Positions 7,006 through 15,247 of a stretch of DNA of 32,315 bases are shown here, in pieces. The notes below the pieces were generated by a model that ran no database searches, had not been told where the DNA came from, and saw only the letters and a list, made by a program, of their open reading frames with translations. Position 1 is the first letter of the stretch; every line of letters begins with the position of its first letter. Source of the DNA: Allobacillus saliphilus (GTDB lineage: Bacteria > Bacillota > Bacilli > Bacillales > Alkalibacillaceae). The stretch is from positions 1 to 32,315 of the forward strand of contig NZ_JAGSIE010000033.1 of the NCBI RefSeq assembly GCF_018138385.1, given 5' to 3'. The translations under genes and the position numbers were made by a program.

Positions 7006-8421
7006 ATGGTTAAACGATTAATTTATGGGGCGTTCATCTCATTTATGATAATTACGGGACTGCAGGTAGCTCCACTATCCGCAGAAGAAGACTCGTCTCA
7101 TTTTTATTATTATATATTAGTCGATCGCTTTGAAAATGGAACAACTGAAAATGACACAGACAAAATTGATCGGGATTCTACAGCTGGCTTTTATGGCGGT
7201 GACTATCAAGGGATTCAAAAAAACATTGATCATTTGAAAACGATCGGTGTAACAGAAGTTATTCTTTCGCCAATCGTTGAGTCAGAAGATTATTTAGGTC
7301 AACAAGTTAAGTCATTTGAGCAACTTCAAGAAACATATGGAAGTGAAGAGGAATTGAAGCAACTCGTTGATCAGTTACATGAAGCTGGTATCGATGTGTT
7401 GGTCCATGTTCCATTGCAACAAGTGAGTGCAACGTCGGATTTGGTAGGCCGGGATTGGATTCAAGCAGATGGTGAGATTGATTTCAATAACGAGTCTGCA
7501 GTGGAGTATATTTCAGATCGACTAAATGATTGGATAGAGCAATTTCAGTTCGATGGTTATTACATTGAAAATGCAGATCAGTTACCTACAGAATCACTTG
7601 ACTCGTTAACGAATCAAGTGGAAGGACTTTGGCTAGGTGGCATGTCGAATGAAACGACTTTAGAAAACGGTGTAGACATCTTCGACCAGGTCGTGCGATT
7701 CGGTAATCATGAAGAAACGTTCTCAAACTTTACTGGCTATGAGGCAGATTTCACTTCATTGTTGAATCAACCGTTATTCCAGTCGAATGATGTTGCTCAC
7801 TACATTGACTTTAAGCACACTGACCGTTTCACACGAGCATTGGAGCCGACAGGGAATCACCCGGTAACTCGGTGGAAATTAGCGTTGACCTATTTATTCA
7901 CAGTACCGAATGATCCGATAGTATTCCAAGGTACTGAAATACCGATGGATGGATCGATTGATGACCTCTCTACACATAAAATGATCAATTTCCTTGCCGG
8001 TGATGATCAAGTATCACGTCACGTTGAGAAACTATCAAGTATGCGAGAGGAATACGAATCGTTACGTTCTGGAGAGATGAAAATTCTCCACGATGAAGAT
8101 GGTTTTCTCGCTTTTGAACGTATTTTAGACGATGAAAAAGTTTATGTGTTAATTAACACGACAGAAACTTCTCAGCATATCAATTTAACGGATATTGAAT
8201 CAGGGAAAGAACTGCAAGGTTTGTTAATTAATGATCTCGTACGAGAAGGGGACGATGGAGAGTACCGGATTGCAACAGACAGAGAATCCGCGAACATCTT
8301 TGTCGTTAAAGATAATAGTGGGATCTATTGGCCAATAACACTTGTATTTGTCGGTGTTATGGGAGCCTTTATTTTCTTCGCGATCACAATGTATCGTAAA
8401 CAGCGACATAAAAATATTTAA
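7006..8421 (+). CDS. Membrane-anchored GH13 alpha-amylase homologue, probably catalytically dead
   Basis: A protein of 471 residues with an N-terminal signal peptide ending near PLSAEE, an alpha-amylase-like barrel (start YYYILVDRFENG, then GFYGGDYQGI), a C-terminal beta domain, and a C-terminal membrane helix (ITLVFVGVMGAFIFFAI) with a basic tail. Active relatives with this layout have DFVVNH, GYRLD, GEVW and DNHDTxRFTR as their four conserved regions. Here the matching stretches read HVPLQQ, GYYIE, GGMSN and DFKHTDRFTR, so the nucleophile aspartate, the acid/base glutamate, the transition-state aspartate and the region I residues are all replaced. The frame is otherwise clean, suggesting a conserved non-enzymatic role such as glucan or cell-surface binding. 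ATG at 7006 follows GTGGTGAGA; GTG at 6994 is an alternative. Confidence 0.8.
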   Translation: MVKRLIYGAFISFMIITGLQVAPLSAEEDSSHFYYYILVDRFENGTTENDTDKIDRDSTAGFYGGDYQGIQKNIDHLKTIGVTEVILSPIVESEDYLGQQVKSFEQLQETYGSEEELKQLVDQLHEAGIDVLVHVPLQQVSATSDLVGRDWIQADGEIDFNNESAVEYISDRLNDWIEQFQFDGYYIENADQLPTESLDSLTNQVEGLWLGGMSNETTLENGVDIFDQVVRFGNHEETFSNFTGYEADFTSLLNQPLFQSNDVAHYIDFKHTDRFTRALEPTGNHPVTRWKLALTYLFTVPNDPIVFQGTEIPMDGSIDDLSTHKMINFLAGDDQVSRHVEKLSSMREEYESLRSGEMKILHDEDGFLAFERILDDEKVYVLINTTETSQHINLTDIESGKELQGLLINDLVREGDDGEYRIATDRESANIFVVKDNSGIYWPITLVFVGVMGAFIFFAITMYRKQRHKNI

Positions 8422-8428
8422 CATAGAC

Positions 8429-8470
8429 AACACGGGAATTCGCTAAACATTAGCGGATTTCCGTGTTTTT
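8429..8470 (+). terminator. Rho-independent terminator after the GH13-like gene
   Basis: AACACGG (8429-8435) pairs with CCGTGTT (8461-8467), with an inner CGCTA/TAGCG stem (8441-8445 and 8451-8455) and a trailing T-run. Confidence 0.75.
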
Positions 8471-8505
8471 ATATAGTTACTTCTTATAGGGCAAAAGGGG
8501 TGTTC

Positions 8506-8733
8506 ATGATGATGCACGGCTATGATATGGGGAGTTTTTTTGGTTGGGGATTTCTTCAATTAATTCTCATCATTCTATTAATTACTTTTCTTTTTTGGGT
8601 TTTTAATAAAAGTAATGAATCGAAGACGAATTCATCAGAAGATCAATCGATCAAAATACTGAATGAACGATTGGCTAGAGGTGAAATTACTGTAGACGAG
8701 TATGATCGTTTAAAAAGGAAAATTAACAGTTGA
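8506..8733 (+). CDS. Small membrane protein with C-terminal SHOCT domain
   Basis: A 75-residue protein: a short Met/Gly/aromatic N-terminus, one transmembrane helix (LQLILIILLITFLFWVF), then a SHOCT domain (IKILNERLARGEITVDEYDRLK), a short helical oligomerisation motif usually at protein ends. AAAAGGGG precedes ATG at 8506; ATGs at 8509 and 8512 are also possible. Such membrane-SHOCT proteins are often encoded near copper-handling genes in Bacillaceae, and a copper ATPase gene follows, but about 400 bases of repeats separate the two and each has its own signals. Confidence 0.8.
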   Translation: MMMHGYDMGSFFGWGFLQLILIILLITFLFWVFNKSNESKTNSSEDQSIKILNERLARGEITVDEYDRLKRKINS

Positions 8734-8758
8734 ATAGAGTAACAAGTTGTAAATCAGG

Positions 8759-8958
8759 TTTTCCATACTTGATCAGCGCTCTCAAGGACGGAAGCATAAA
8801 AAATGGTGACTTTTCGTACTTGATCAGCGCTCTCAACAACGGAAGCGCGAGAAAAAGGTCGCCTTCCGTACTCGATAAGAGCCCTCAACAACGGAAGGAT
8901 CAGAAATCGTAAGCCTTTCGTATTCGAGAGGCGCTCTCCTCCTATACGAATTTTCAGC
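8759..8958. repeat. Tandem array of 52-bp hairpin-forming units (3.8 copies)
   Basis: Units start at 8759, 8811, 8863 and 8915, exactly 52 bases apart; the fourth is partial and the most diverged. The shared core reads TTCGTACTTGATCAGCGCTC followed by TCAACAACGGAAG. Each unit contains an inner AGCGCT palindrome and, most clearly in the third, outer arms CTTCCG (8863-8868) and CGGAAG (8893-8898). Because 52 is not a multiple of three, the open frames across the array are unlikely to be genes. Confidence 0.85.
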
Positions 8959-9080
8959 TTTAATTCTTGCTCCCTCGGATGTACAGCACCCTTTATAGCA
9001 CTTTTCGTTAACTTTCTTCGGCACTTCAGTGGTATTGATTTCGCTCACCTAACTATTCAAAGTATGTTTAATTAAAAAAA
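8959..9080. other. Gene-free spacer before the copper ATPase promoter
   Basis: Together with the repeat array this makes about 400 bases without a supported gene. I see no RNA gene, terminator or further repeat in this part; the open frame on the minus strand crosses repeat units and lacks a family match. Confidence 0.5.
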
Positions 9081-9137
9081 TTGTTTCAATATACCTATAT
9101 AGGGTATGCTAATAGTAAAATATACTCTAGGGGGGTA
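9081..9137 (+). promoter_or_regulatory. Copper-responsive promoter with two CsoR-like operators
   Basis: A promoter with -35 TTGTTT (9081-9086) and -10 TATGCT (9105-9110), 18 apart, has the near-palindrome ATACCTATATAGGGTAT (9091-9107) over its spacer. A second similar block, ATACTCTAGGGGGGTA (9122-9137), overlaps the ribosome binding site. CsoR operators have the form ATACC...GGGTAT and control copper exporters, so repression by CsoR relieved by Cu(I) is the likely mode. No csoR gene is in the window. Confidence 0.6.
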
Positions 9138-9141
9138 AAAA

Positions 9142-11304
9142 GTGAGCGAACATCATAACAATAACAATCATAAGTCACATAAAGAAAATCATCATTCAAG
9201 TCACCATGAATCTCACGAACAAAAGGGTCATGACTCACACGGAGACCATGAAGGCCATGGTACACATGAAAGTCACGAAGGTCATGGTTCACATGTAGAC
9301 CATGAAGGCCAAGGCTCACATGGAGGTCATGGAGGTCATGAAGGTCATGACCACGGAGATATGATTATAGAATTTCGCAACAAGTTTTTCACTATACTCG
9401 TAGTGACAATTCCAATCATGCTTCTATCTCCGATGATCCAAAGTTTCATGGGAGTGGATTGGCGTTTTTCGGGTGACCTTTACATTGTAGCTGTATTGTC
9501 AACATTCGTTTATTTTTACGGTGGATGGCCTTTTCTGAAAGGTGCTGTCGATGAACTGAAAGAAAAAGAACCCGGCATGATGACATTGATCGGGACAGCG
9601 ATATCAATTGCATTCTTTTACAGTATAGCAGTCGTGTTCGGTTTTAATGGCGAACAAATTTTTTGGGAATTGGCGACATTGGTTCTCATTATGCTTCTTG
9701 GCCATTGGATTGAAATGCGTTCAATCAGTAATGCATCAAAAGCTTTGGAATCATTGGCCTCACTCATGCCAAACACTGCCAATCGAATCAAAGAGAATAG
9801 TGATGAAATAGAAGAAGTAAATATTGATGAAATTCAGGCGGGAGATTTATTGCTTGTCAAACCCGGTGAGAAGATACCATTAGATGCAATAATTGTAAAA
9901 GGAACATCTCAAATAGATGAGTCAATGTTGACAGGCGAATCGGTCCCTACAGAAAAAACGGTTGATGACGAAGTAATTGGTGGTTCGATTAATAGAGAAG
10001 GTTCTCTTACAATCAAAGTCGAAAAATTGATGGATGAATCTTATTTAAACCAAGTCATTGAAATGGTTAAAGAATCACAAGAAACGAAGTCGAAAACACA
10101 AGATATCACAAATCGGGCGGCTAAATGGTTATTCTATATTGCTTTAGCTGCAGGTATTATCACCTTTATTGTTTGGATCAGCATTGGTGCGGATATTGAT
10201 ACAGCCATTCAGAGAACCGTGACGGTTATGGTTATTACGTGTCCACATGCTTTAGGATTAGCAGCACCGCTCGTAGTAGCAGTCTCTACGGCTTTATCAG
10301 CTAAACATGGTTTGTTAATCAGAAACAGACCACAATTTGAACAAGCACGAAACATTGATGCCGTTATTTTTGATAAAACAGGTACGTTAACGGAAGGAAA
10401 GTTCGGCGTCACGGATATTCAATCCTATAGCGATATGAAGGAAGAAGAGGTACTAAGTTATGCGGCAACAATTGAAAATGATTCCGAACACCCAATTGCG
10501 TCAGGTATTATTAATGAAGCATCAGAACGAAATTTATCACTTCATGAGTTGACTGATTTCAACTCGATCACAGGTGTCGGAATTGAAGGGACGATTAACG
10601 ATAAAAATGTGAAAGTCGTCAGCCCAGGATATATTACAAAACAAGGCTTCAATTTCGATGATGAAAACTTTAATAAATGGTCTGAACAAGGAAAAACAGT
10701 AGTATTTCTAATCGTCGATGATGAATTAAAAGGTGCTATAGCACTAGCGGATCAAGTGAAAGAAAGTTCTAAAGAAACGATCGCAGCGTTACACAAAAGG
10801 AATATTAAAGCGATTATGTTGACAGGCGATCATCAAAAGGTAGCCAATTATGTTGCAAAAGAAATTGGCATCGATGAGGTATACGCTGAAGTATTGCCAG
10901 ACCAAAAAGCTGAGAAAGTTGAAGAAATTCAGCAACGTGGTTTAGTTGTCGCCATGACGGGTGATGGCATTAATGATGCACCTGCACTGACAAAGGCGGA
11001 TGTCGGTATAGCAGTGGGTGCAGGCACTGATATTGCGATGGATAGTGCTGACATCGTTCTCGTCGACAGTAATCCGAAAGATATTCTAGCGATATTCAGC
11101 CTATCTAAACGGACATTTAATAAATTGGTTCAAAACTTGATATGGGCAACTGGGTATAACATTTTTGCTATTCCATTGGCAGCAGGTGTTCTAGCCCCAT
11201 GGGGAATTATTCTAAGTCCAGCTGTCGGTGCCATATTGATGAGTTTAAGTACAATCATCGTAGCCATCAACGCACAGTTATTGCATCGGTTTGAGATGGA
11301 GTGA
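9142..11304 (+). CDS. copB: CopB-type copper-translocating P-type ATPase
   Basis: A P1B-type heavy-metal exporter of 720 residues. The first ~75 residues are a histidine-rich tail (repeats of HESHE, HGSH and GGHGGHEGHD) instead of CxxC metal-binding domains. The catalytic core is complete: TGES actuator loop, the membrane metal site TCPHALGLA, the phosphorylated aspartate in DKTGTLT, SEHPIA for ATP binding, and GDGINDAPAL. CPH rather than CPC marks the CopB subclass, associated with copper or silver export. The GTG start follows a GGGGGGT ribosome binding site that lies in the second operator. No copper chaperone or regulator gene is adjacent, so regulation must be in trans. Confidence 0.92.
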   Translation: MSEHHNNNNHKSHKENHHSSHHESHEQKGHDSHGDHEGHGTHESHEGHGSHVDHEGQGSHGGHGGHEGHDHGDMIIEFRNKFFTILVVTIPIMLLSPMIQSFMGVDWRFSGDLYIVAVLSTFVYFYGGWPFLKGAVDELKEKEPGMMTLIGTAISIAFFYSIAVVFGFNGEQIFWELATLVLIMLLGHWIEMRSISNASKALESLASLMPNTANRIKENSDEIEEVNIDEIQAGDLLLVKPGEKIPLDAIIVKGTSQIDESMLTGESVPTEKTVDDEVIGGSINREGSLTIKVEKLMDESYLNQVIEMVKESQETKSKTQDITNRAAKWLFYIALAAGIITFIVWISIGADIDTAIQRTVTVMVITCPHALGLAAPLVVAVSTALSAKHGLLIRNRPQFEQARNIDAVIFDKTGTLTEGKFGVTDIQSYSDMKEEEVLSYAATIENDSEHPIASGIINEASERNLSLHELTDFNSITGVGIEGTINDKNVKVVSPGYITKQGFNFDDENFNKWSEQGKTVVFLIVDDELKGAIALADQVKESSKETIAALHKRNIKAIMLTGDHQKVANYVAKEIGIDEVYAEVLPDQKAEKVEEIQQRGLVVAMTGDGINDAPALTKADVGIAVGAGTDIAMDSADIVLVDSNPKDILAIFSLSKRTFNKLVQNLIWATGYNIFAIPLAAGVLAPWGIILSPAVGAILMSLSTIIVAINAQLLHRFEME

Positions 11305-11340
11305 TGAGAAAAGCGTTTTGGGTGCAATAAATGGTTATAA

Positions 11341-11384
11341 AAAAACTGAAATTCGATTTCTCTAGTCGAATTTCAGTTTTTATT
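11341..11384. terminator. Bidirectional terminator between copB and the degV-family gene
   Basis: AAAACTGAAATTCGA (11342-11356) pairs perfectly with TCGAATTTCAGTTTT (11366-11380), with a nine-base loop and tracts suitable for both strands. Confidence 0.85.
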
Positions 11385-11427
11385 TGTGATTTAATATTTA
11401 TTGTCTATAAGATTTATAAAATAATTT

Positions 11428-12288
11428 CTAATTTCGAGTCTCATTCAAGAAAAACAATGCAATGGTTCCTGGACCTGAATGCGCACCAATTACGGCCCCG
11501 ACGTCTGTAATAATAATATCTATCGGGTTTACTTCTTGACGTAGTAAATCAGCTAGTTTTTCTGCTGTTTCCAAATCGTCTCCGTGTGTAATGGCCAGTG
11601 TTTGATTTTCAAAGTCTTGTCCACGTTCTTTGGCCAATTCGATCATGCGGTTTAACACTCGCTTAGAACCACGGATTTTTTCAAGCGGGACGAGCTTCCC
11701 GTCTTCTACATGAAGTAGAGGCTTGATGTTGAGTAGTCCGCCGACGAAAGCTTGAGTTTTACTGACACGGCCGCCACGCTGTAAGTATTCCAACTTATCA
11801 ACAGTAAAAATATGCTCCATATGCTTAACATAAAAGTTGGCTAAGTCGAGTAAGTCTTGAACAGTTGCCCCATCTTTAGCTGCCTTCGCTACGTGATAAG
11901 CGATCAAGCCGTATCCCATTGAAGCAGCACGAGTATCAATTAAGTAAACCTCATTATCTGGGAACTCTTCATCCAACTGTTGCTTGGCGATGACTGCACT
12001 TTGATATGTACCTGATAACTCTGAAGAGAATCCAATATAAATGACTGGTTTATTTTGTTCACTATGTTTCTTGAAAACTTCATAAAAAGCTTCTGGTGAA
12101 CCTTGAGAAGTCTTCGGTGTTGCTCCTTCACGCATGGCATCGTAAACTGTTTTAGGGTCGATTGTAATATTGTCGAGATACTCTTCACCATTTAGATGAA
12201 CAGCTAACGGCACCATTTCTAACGACAATTCTTCGTAATATTTTTTCGGTAAATCTGCCGCTGAGTCAATGACAACTTGAACGTTCAT
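11428..12288 (-). CDS. DegV family (FakB-like) fatty-acid-binding protein
   Basis: A 286-residue protein with the family start VVIDSAADLP, the TSQGSPEAFYEVF and GFSSELSGTYQSA ligand-site segments, LEYLQRGGRVSK, and the C-terminal GAVIGAHSGPGT. Proteins of this fold hold a single fatty acid and, as FakB, present it to the FakA kinase. It corresponds by position and sequence to YitS of B. subtilis, next to yitT as here. AGGAGGAAACC precedes the ATG. It is transcribed divergently from yitT across 96 bases. Whether this copy serves FakA or another role cannot be told. Confidence 0.9.
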   Translation of the reverse strand: MNVQVVIDSAADLPKKYYEELSLEMVPLAVHLNGEEYLDNITIDPKTVYDAMREGATPKTSQGSPEAFYEVFKKHSEQNKPVIYIGFSSELSGTYQSAVIAKQQLDEEFPDNEVYLIDTRAASMGYGLIAYHVAKAAKDGATVQDLLDLANFYVKHMEHIFTVDKLEYLQRGGRVSKTQAFVGGLLNIKPLLHVEDGKLVPLEKIRGSKRVLNRMIELAKERGQDFENQTLAITHGDDLETAEKLADLLRQEVNPIDIIITDVGAVIGAHSGPGTIALFFLNETRN

Positions 12289-12384
12289 AGGTTTCCTCCT
12301 AGAAATTTCATTCTATTGCTATTATACTTTAGTTTAATGGTCTATTGAAAAAACGTCAATGTCATAATGAAAGGGAGGTCCCGC

Positions 12385-13233
12385 ATGTTTTTCTTTGAAG
12401 CAAAGCGATTTGTCATCGTTATACTAGGTGCATTACTAAACGCAATGGCTCTAAATTTTTTCTTAATTCAAGCTCACGTATATGCAAGCGGCTTTACAGG
12501 GATTGCCCAGTTATCAGCTAGCTTCGCGCAAGATTTTATGGGTGTCAATATTAGTACAGGTATTTTACTAGCTTTATTAAATATCCCCGTCATTCTTTTA
12601 GGGTGGTTTAAAGTTGGCAAAGGATTTACAATCTACAGCATTATCTCTGTTGCTTTTACTACAATTTTCTTGGAAACAATCCCATTTGTTACGTTTTCAG
12701 AAGAAATATTACTGAATGCGGTATTTGGTGGTTTGTTATCTGGTATTGGTGTTGGAATCAGCCTCAAGTGGGGGGCTTCTACAGGTGGAATGGATATTAT
12801 TGCGATGGTCTTATCCCGTATCAAAGATCGCCCAATTGGTATTTATTTCCTGGTTATGAATGCAATGATTATCTTTTTCGCTGGTTGGTTATATGATCCA
12901 GAAAAAGCGTTATTTACTTTAGTGACACTATATGTAACGACACGAGTAATCGATGCACTTCATACGCGTCATAATAAGTTGACGGCTATGATTGTCTCAA
13001 CAAAAGGGGATATGCTTACTAAAGCGATTCACTCTCGAATGGTACGAGGAATTACTCGTATCCCAGCAAAAGGTGCTTTTACTGGTGAAGATCGTGAAAT
13101 GTTATTTATGGTTATCACGCGGTATGAATTATATGATCTTGAACAAATAGTAAAAGATACAGACCCTAATGCTTTTGTGAATATCGTTCAAACGACAGGT
13201 GTGTTCGGATTTTTCCGTAAAGATGAGGATTAA
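12385..13233 (+). CDS. yitT: YitT family membrane protein (DUF161/DUF2179)
   Basis: A 282-residue protein with five or six N-terminal helices containing the family's repeated pattern (GALLNAMALNFFLIQ, ASGFTGIAQLS, and SLKWGASTGGMDIIA) and a soluble C-terminal DUF2179 domain of ferredoxin-like fold ending TGVFGFFRKDED. The function is not settled. ATG at 12385 is chosen because AGGGAGGT (12372-12379) lies just upstream; the earlier ATG at 12367 would place this site inside the gene. The order yitS-yitT-ipi is kept from B. subtilis. Confidence 0.9.
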   Translation: MFFFEAKRFVIVILGALLNAMALNFFLIQAHVYASGFTGIAQLSASFAQDFMGVNISTGILLALLNIPVILLGWFKVGKGFTIYSIISVAFTTIFLETIPFVTFSEEILLNAVFGGLLSGIGVGISLKWGASTGGMDIIAMVLSRIKDRPIGIYFLVMNAMIIFFAGWLYDPEKALFTLVTLYVTTRVIDALHTRHNKLTAMIVSTKGDMLTKAIHSRMVRGITRIPAKGAFTGEDREMLFMVITRYELYDLEQIVKDTDPNAFVNIVQTTGVFGFFRKDED

Positions 13234-13294
13234 CTGTAACTATTTATTGATTGTTTCCGACTAATCCTGTAAACGAAACCAATGAGGTGTTGTA

Positions 13295-14176
13295 GTGAGA
13301 AGAATCGGGCTGCTAATACTGTTATCGTTATTATTGGCTTCATGCGGTGCTTCTGACGAAAGTGGGAATGAACCAAATGTTAACGATCAAGGAGACTTTG
13401 AAGTGAAATCATTATCCTTCGATGTAGATGTTAAAGCGAAAGATAATGTCGCTGTTTTTGAAATAAATCTTAGCAATGATTCTGAAAAACCTGTTCAGCT
13501 AACATTTTCTTCTGGACAGCAATATGAGATTGTAATTAACGAATCAAGTGGTGAAAAGGTGTATAAGTTTTCAGAAGGTCGAATGTTTACACAAGCAATT
13601 ATAGAAGAAGAGATTGCTGCTGGTGATGAACTTTCTTTTGAACAAGAGTGGGACTATACATCAGATGGAAAACGAGTTGAATCAGGAGAGTATGAGGCGA
13701 CAGTGAAGATTACAGCACAAACCGTAAATGGAGAGAAGGTTGAACCAGATGCTTTTGTGCAAAAAGTCTCTGTTTCCGTACCTGAGTCATCGGACGAGAA
13801 TAGGTCAGAAAAGGAAAAAGAATCTAAGGAAGATAATCAAGAGAAGGATTCATCTGAATCAGCAGAACCGAATCGAATTGAGCATGACAACATTCGAAAC
13901 ATCGTCGTACAAGGTGAACAAGGAAATTATACTATTAAAGGTGAAACGAATCTTGATTCTGAGATTGCGTACTCTGTAGAGGACGGTCATTATATTTTAG
14001 TAGAAGAGCAAAGGGTTGAGCTACAAGGTGATGAAAAGTGGCAGCCATTTGAGATTTCTACAGAAATAAAGAAGGAAAACCTACCTCATGCCGGTGTGCT
14101 AACACTCGTTTTTTCATGGGAGCAAGCAGGGGAGAAGAAGTATCATTCAATTTTGTTAGAAGGCTTTAATAACTAA
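13295..14176 (+). CDS. Lipoprotein with BsuPI domain and C-terminal Gmad2-like domain
   Basis: A 293-residue protein with a lipoprotein signal (LLSLLLASCG; cysteine about residue 17). Residues ~35-155 are a BsuPI domain, the intracellular proteinase inhibitor fold of B. subtilis Ipi, with the typical VQLTFSSGQQYEI. A Ser/Glu/Lys-rich linker follows (~160-195). The last ~95 residues resemble an immunoglobulin-like Gmad2 domain (WQPFEIS, AGVLTLVFSWE). B. subtilis Ipi is a short cytoplasmic protein at the same chromosomal place; this version is exported and extended, so it more likely acts at the cell surface than on intracellular proteases. GTG at 13295 follows GAGGTG. Confidence 0.82.
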   Translation: MRRIGLLILLSLLLASCGASDESGNEPNVNDQGDFEVKSLSFDVDVKAKDNVAVFEINLSNDSEKPVQLTFSSGQQYEIVINESSGEKVYKFSEGRMFTQAIIEEEIAAGDELSFEQEWDYTSDGKRVESGEYEATVKITAQTVNGEKVEPDAFVQKVSVSVPESSDENRSEKEKESKEDNQEKDSSESAEPNRIEHDNIRNIVVQGEQGNYTIKGETNLDSEIAYSVEDGHYILVEEQRVELQGDEKWQPFEISTEIKKENLPHAGVLTLVFSWEQAGEKKYHSILLEGFNN

Positions 14177-14177
14177 T

Positions 14178-14213
14178 GAAAAAGCTGGCAACGGAGTAAT
14201 CCATTGCCAGCTC
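14178..14213. terminator. Inverted repeat, terminator of the convergent gene pair
   Basis: AGCTGGCAA (14183-14191) pairs with TTGCCAGCT (14204-14212). The T-run is on the minus-strand side, favouring termination of the Nfu-domain gene. A second dyad, TTAAGTT...AACTTAA with GGTT...AACC inside, lies at about 14240-14275. Confidence 0.65.
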
Positions 14214-14285
14214 ACTTATGTTTTGAATTGTTAATTTAAGCTTAAGTTCGGTTGATTGATGAATTAACCGACCAACTTAAACGAC

Positions 14286-14549
14286 TTAATAACCGTAATT
14301 TTCAATAACGCGTTCTACTTCTGGTACCAGTTCGTCCCATTCAGCGTCGATGCGCTTGTTAATCGTAATGAAATTTTGATAACCAAACACATTATCAACA
14401 CCTGAAAGATGCATCAAATCATTCATGATATCATATTCACTTGTCTCACCTGGCATTACTGAGATACTATCGTCACCTTCAAAAATCATTTTGTCGACGG
14501 TAAATTTCATTGCATTTGGATTTGGTGTGGATTCAACGATTACAGCCAT
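14286..14549 (-). CDS. Stand-alone Nfu/NifU N-terminal domain protein
   Basis: An 87-residue protein made only of the Nfu N-terminal domain: STPNPNAMKFT near the start, then MHLSGVDNVFGYQNFITINK and the acidic WDELVPEVERVI end. Full-length Nfu proteins have a second domain with a CxxC cluster site; it is absent here, so this protein cannot hold a cluster alone and is probably an accessory or regulatory piece of iron-sulfur biogenesis. AGGAGGTAG precedes the ATG. It is a single gene lying between convergent and divergent neighbours. Confidence 0.82.
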   Translation of the reverse strand: MAVIVESTPNPNAMKFTVDKMIFEGDDSISVMPGETSEYDIMNDLMHLSGVDNVFGYQNFITINKRIDAEWDELVPEVERVIENYGY

Positions 14550-14693
14550 TATAACTACCTCCTAATAATCTCTGTATACATATTAGCACGAATCTGTCTT
14601 TGACAAAAGTTTTATATTTATATAGGAGGCAGGCTCTTTTCTTTTGATAAAGCCTTTTTAAATAACTATACAACGTAGTAAGGGGGAAATAAA

Positions 14694-15125
14694 ATGAAGC
14701 AGTGGATTGTATCTATTTCAGTAGGAAGCTTTTCTGCTATTCTCATGGGCCTTTACTTCTACTTAATCGAACAGTTTACAGGAAAACAATTATATACATT
14801 ATTGATGAATATAGATTTTTTGGTCACGTTTGAGAGAGATACTATATGGATTGCAGCATTTGAATTTTTTCTTCATACACTTGTCGCGATCGTGCTCGTA
14901 CGTATTTATTTATGGATTATTGATCTAAAGAGAATCACTTTGAAAGATAAGCGAATGGAATGGGCGGCAATACTAGCATTTGTAGCTTTTTTATCATACT
15001 TTCCATTAACAACGATTGCAAAAACGGACACACCTGCGATAACCGACTTAGCTGCCATTTTTGATTGGTTCCTTGGCCATGCCATTTTCTTCTTTGTCCT
15101 TTACTATGGTGTGGAAAAGTATTGA
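14694..15125 (+). CDS. Hypothetical membrane protein (four helices)
   Basis: A 143-residue protein with four hydrophobic segments (about residues 5-25, 55-78, 90-107 and 120-140), no charged catalytic motif, and a conserved-looking loop (LTTIAKTDTPAITDLAAIFDWFLGHA). I recognise the type from related Bacillaceae but not a named family with known function. AAGGGGGAAATAAA precedes the ATG. It is followed by the dat terminator on the opposite strand. Confidence 0.65.
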   Translation: MKQWIVSISVGSFSAILMGLYFYLIEQFTGKQLYTLLMNIDFLVTFERDTIWIAAFEFFLHTLVAIVLVRIYLWIIDLKRITLKDKRMEWAAILAFVAFLSYFPLTTIAKTDTPAITDLAAIFDWFLGHAIFFFVLYYGVEKY

Positions 15126-15199
15126 TGAAAAATGAACGTTCTATTCAGAGATAGAGCATCATTTTGCCTGGCTATCTTAGATTAGAAGATTTCTCCCAA

Positions 15200-15230
15200 C
15201 AAAAAAAGCACCGACCGAAGTCAGTGCTTA
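15200..15230 (-). terminator. Rho-independent terminator of dat
   Basis: AGCACCGAC (15207-15215) pairs with GTCAGTGCT (15220-15228), with one mismatch and a CGAA loop. A seven-base T-run follows on the minus strand. Confidence 0.8.
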
Positions 15231-15247
15231 CTCATTTGTTTAGTCTC

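Noticed and set aside
8730-8912. 60-residue frame across the 52-bp repeats
   Set aside because: The repeat period is not a multiple of three, there is no ribosome binding site and no family match.
8833-9048. 71-residue frame on the minus strand next to the copper promoter
   Set aside because: It crosses repeat units and has no start signal.
9095-9319. His/Leu/Asp-rich frame on the minus strand
   Set aside because: It is the complement of the histidine-rich start of copB.
13728-13979. 83-residue frame inside the BsuPI lipoprotein gene
   Set aside because: It is a shifted-frame shadow over the linker region.
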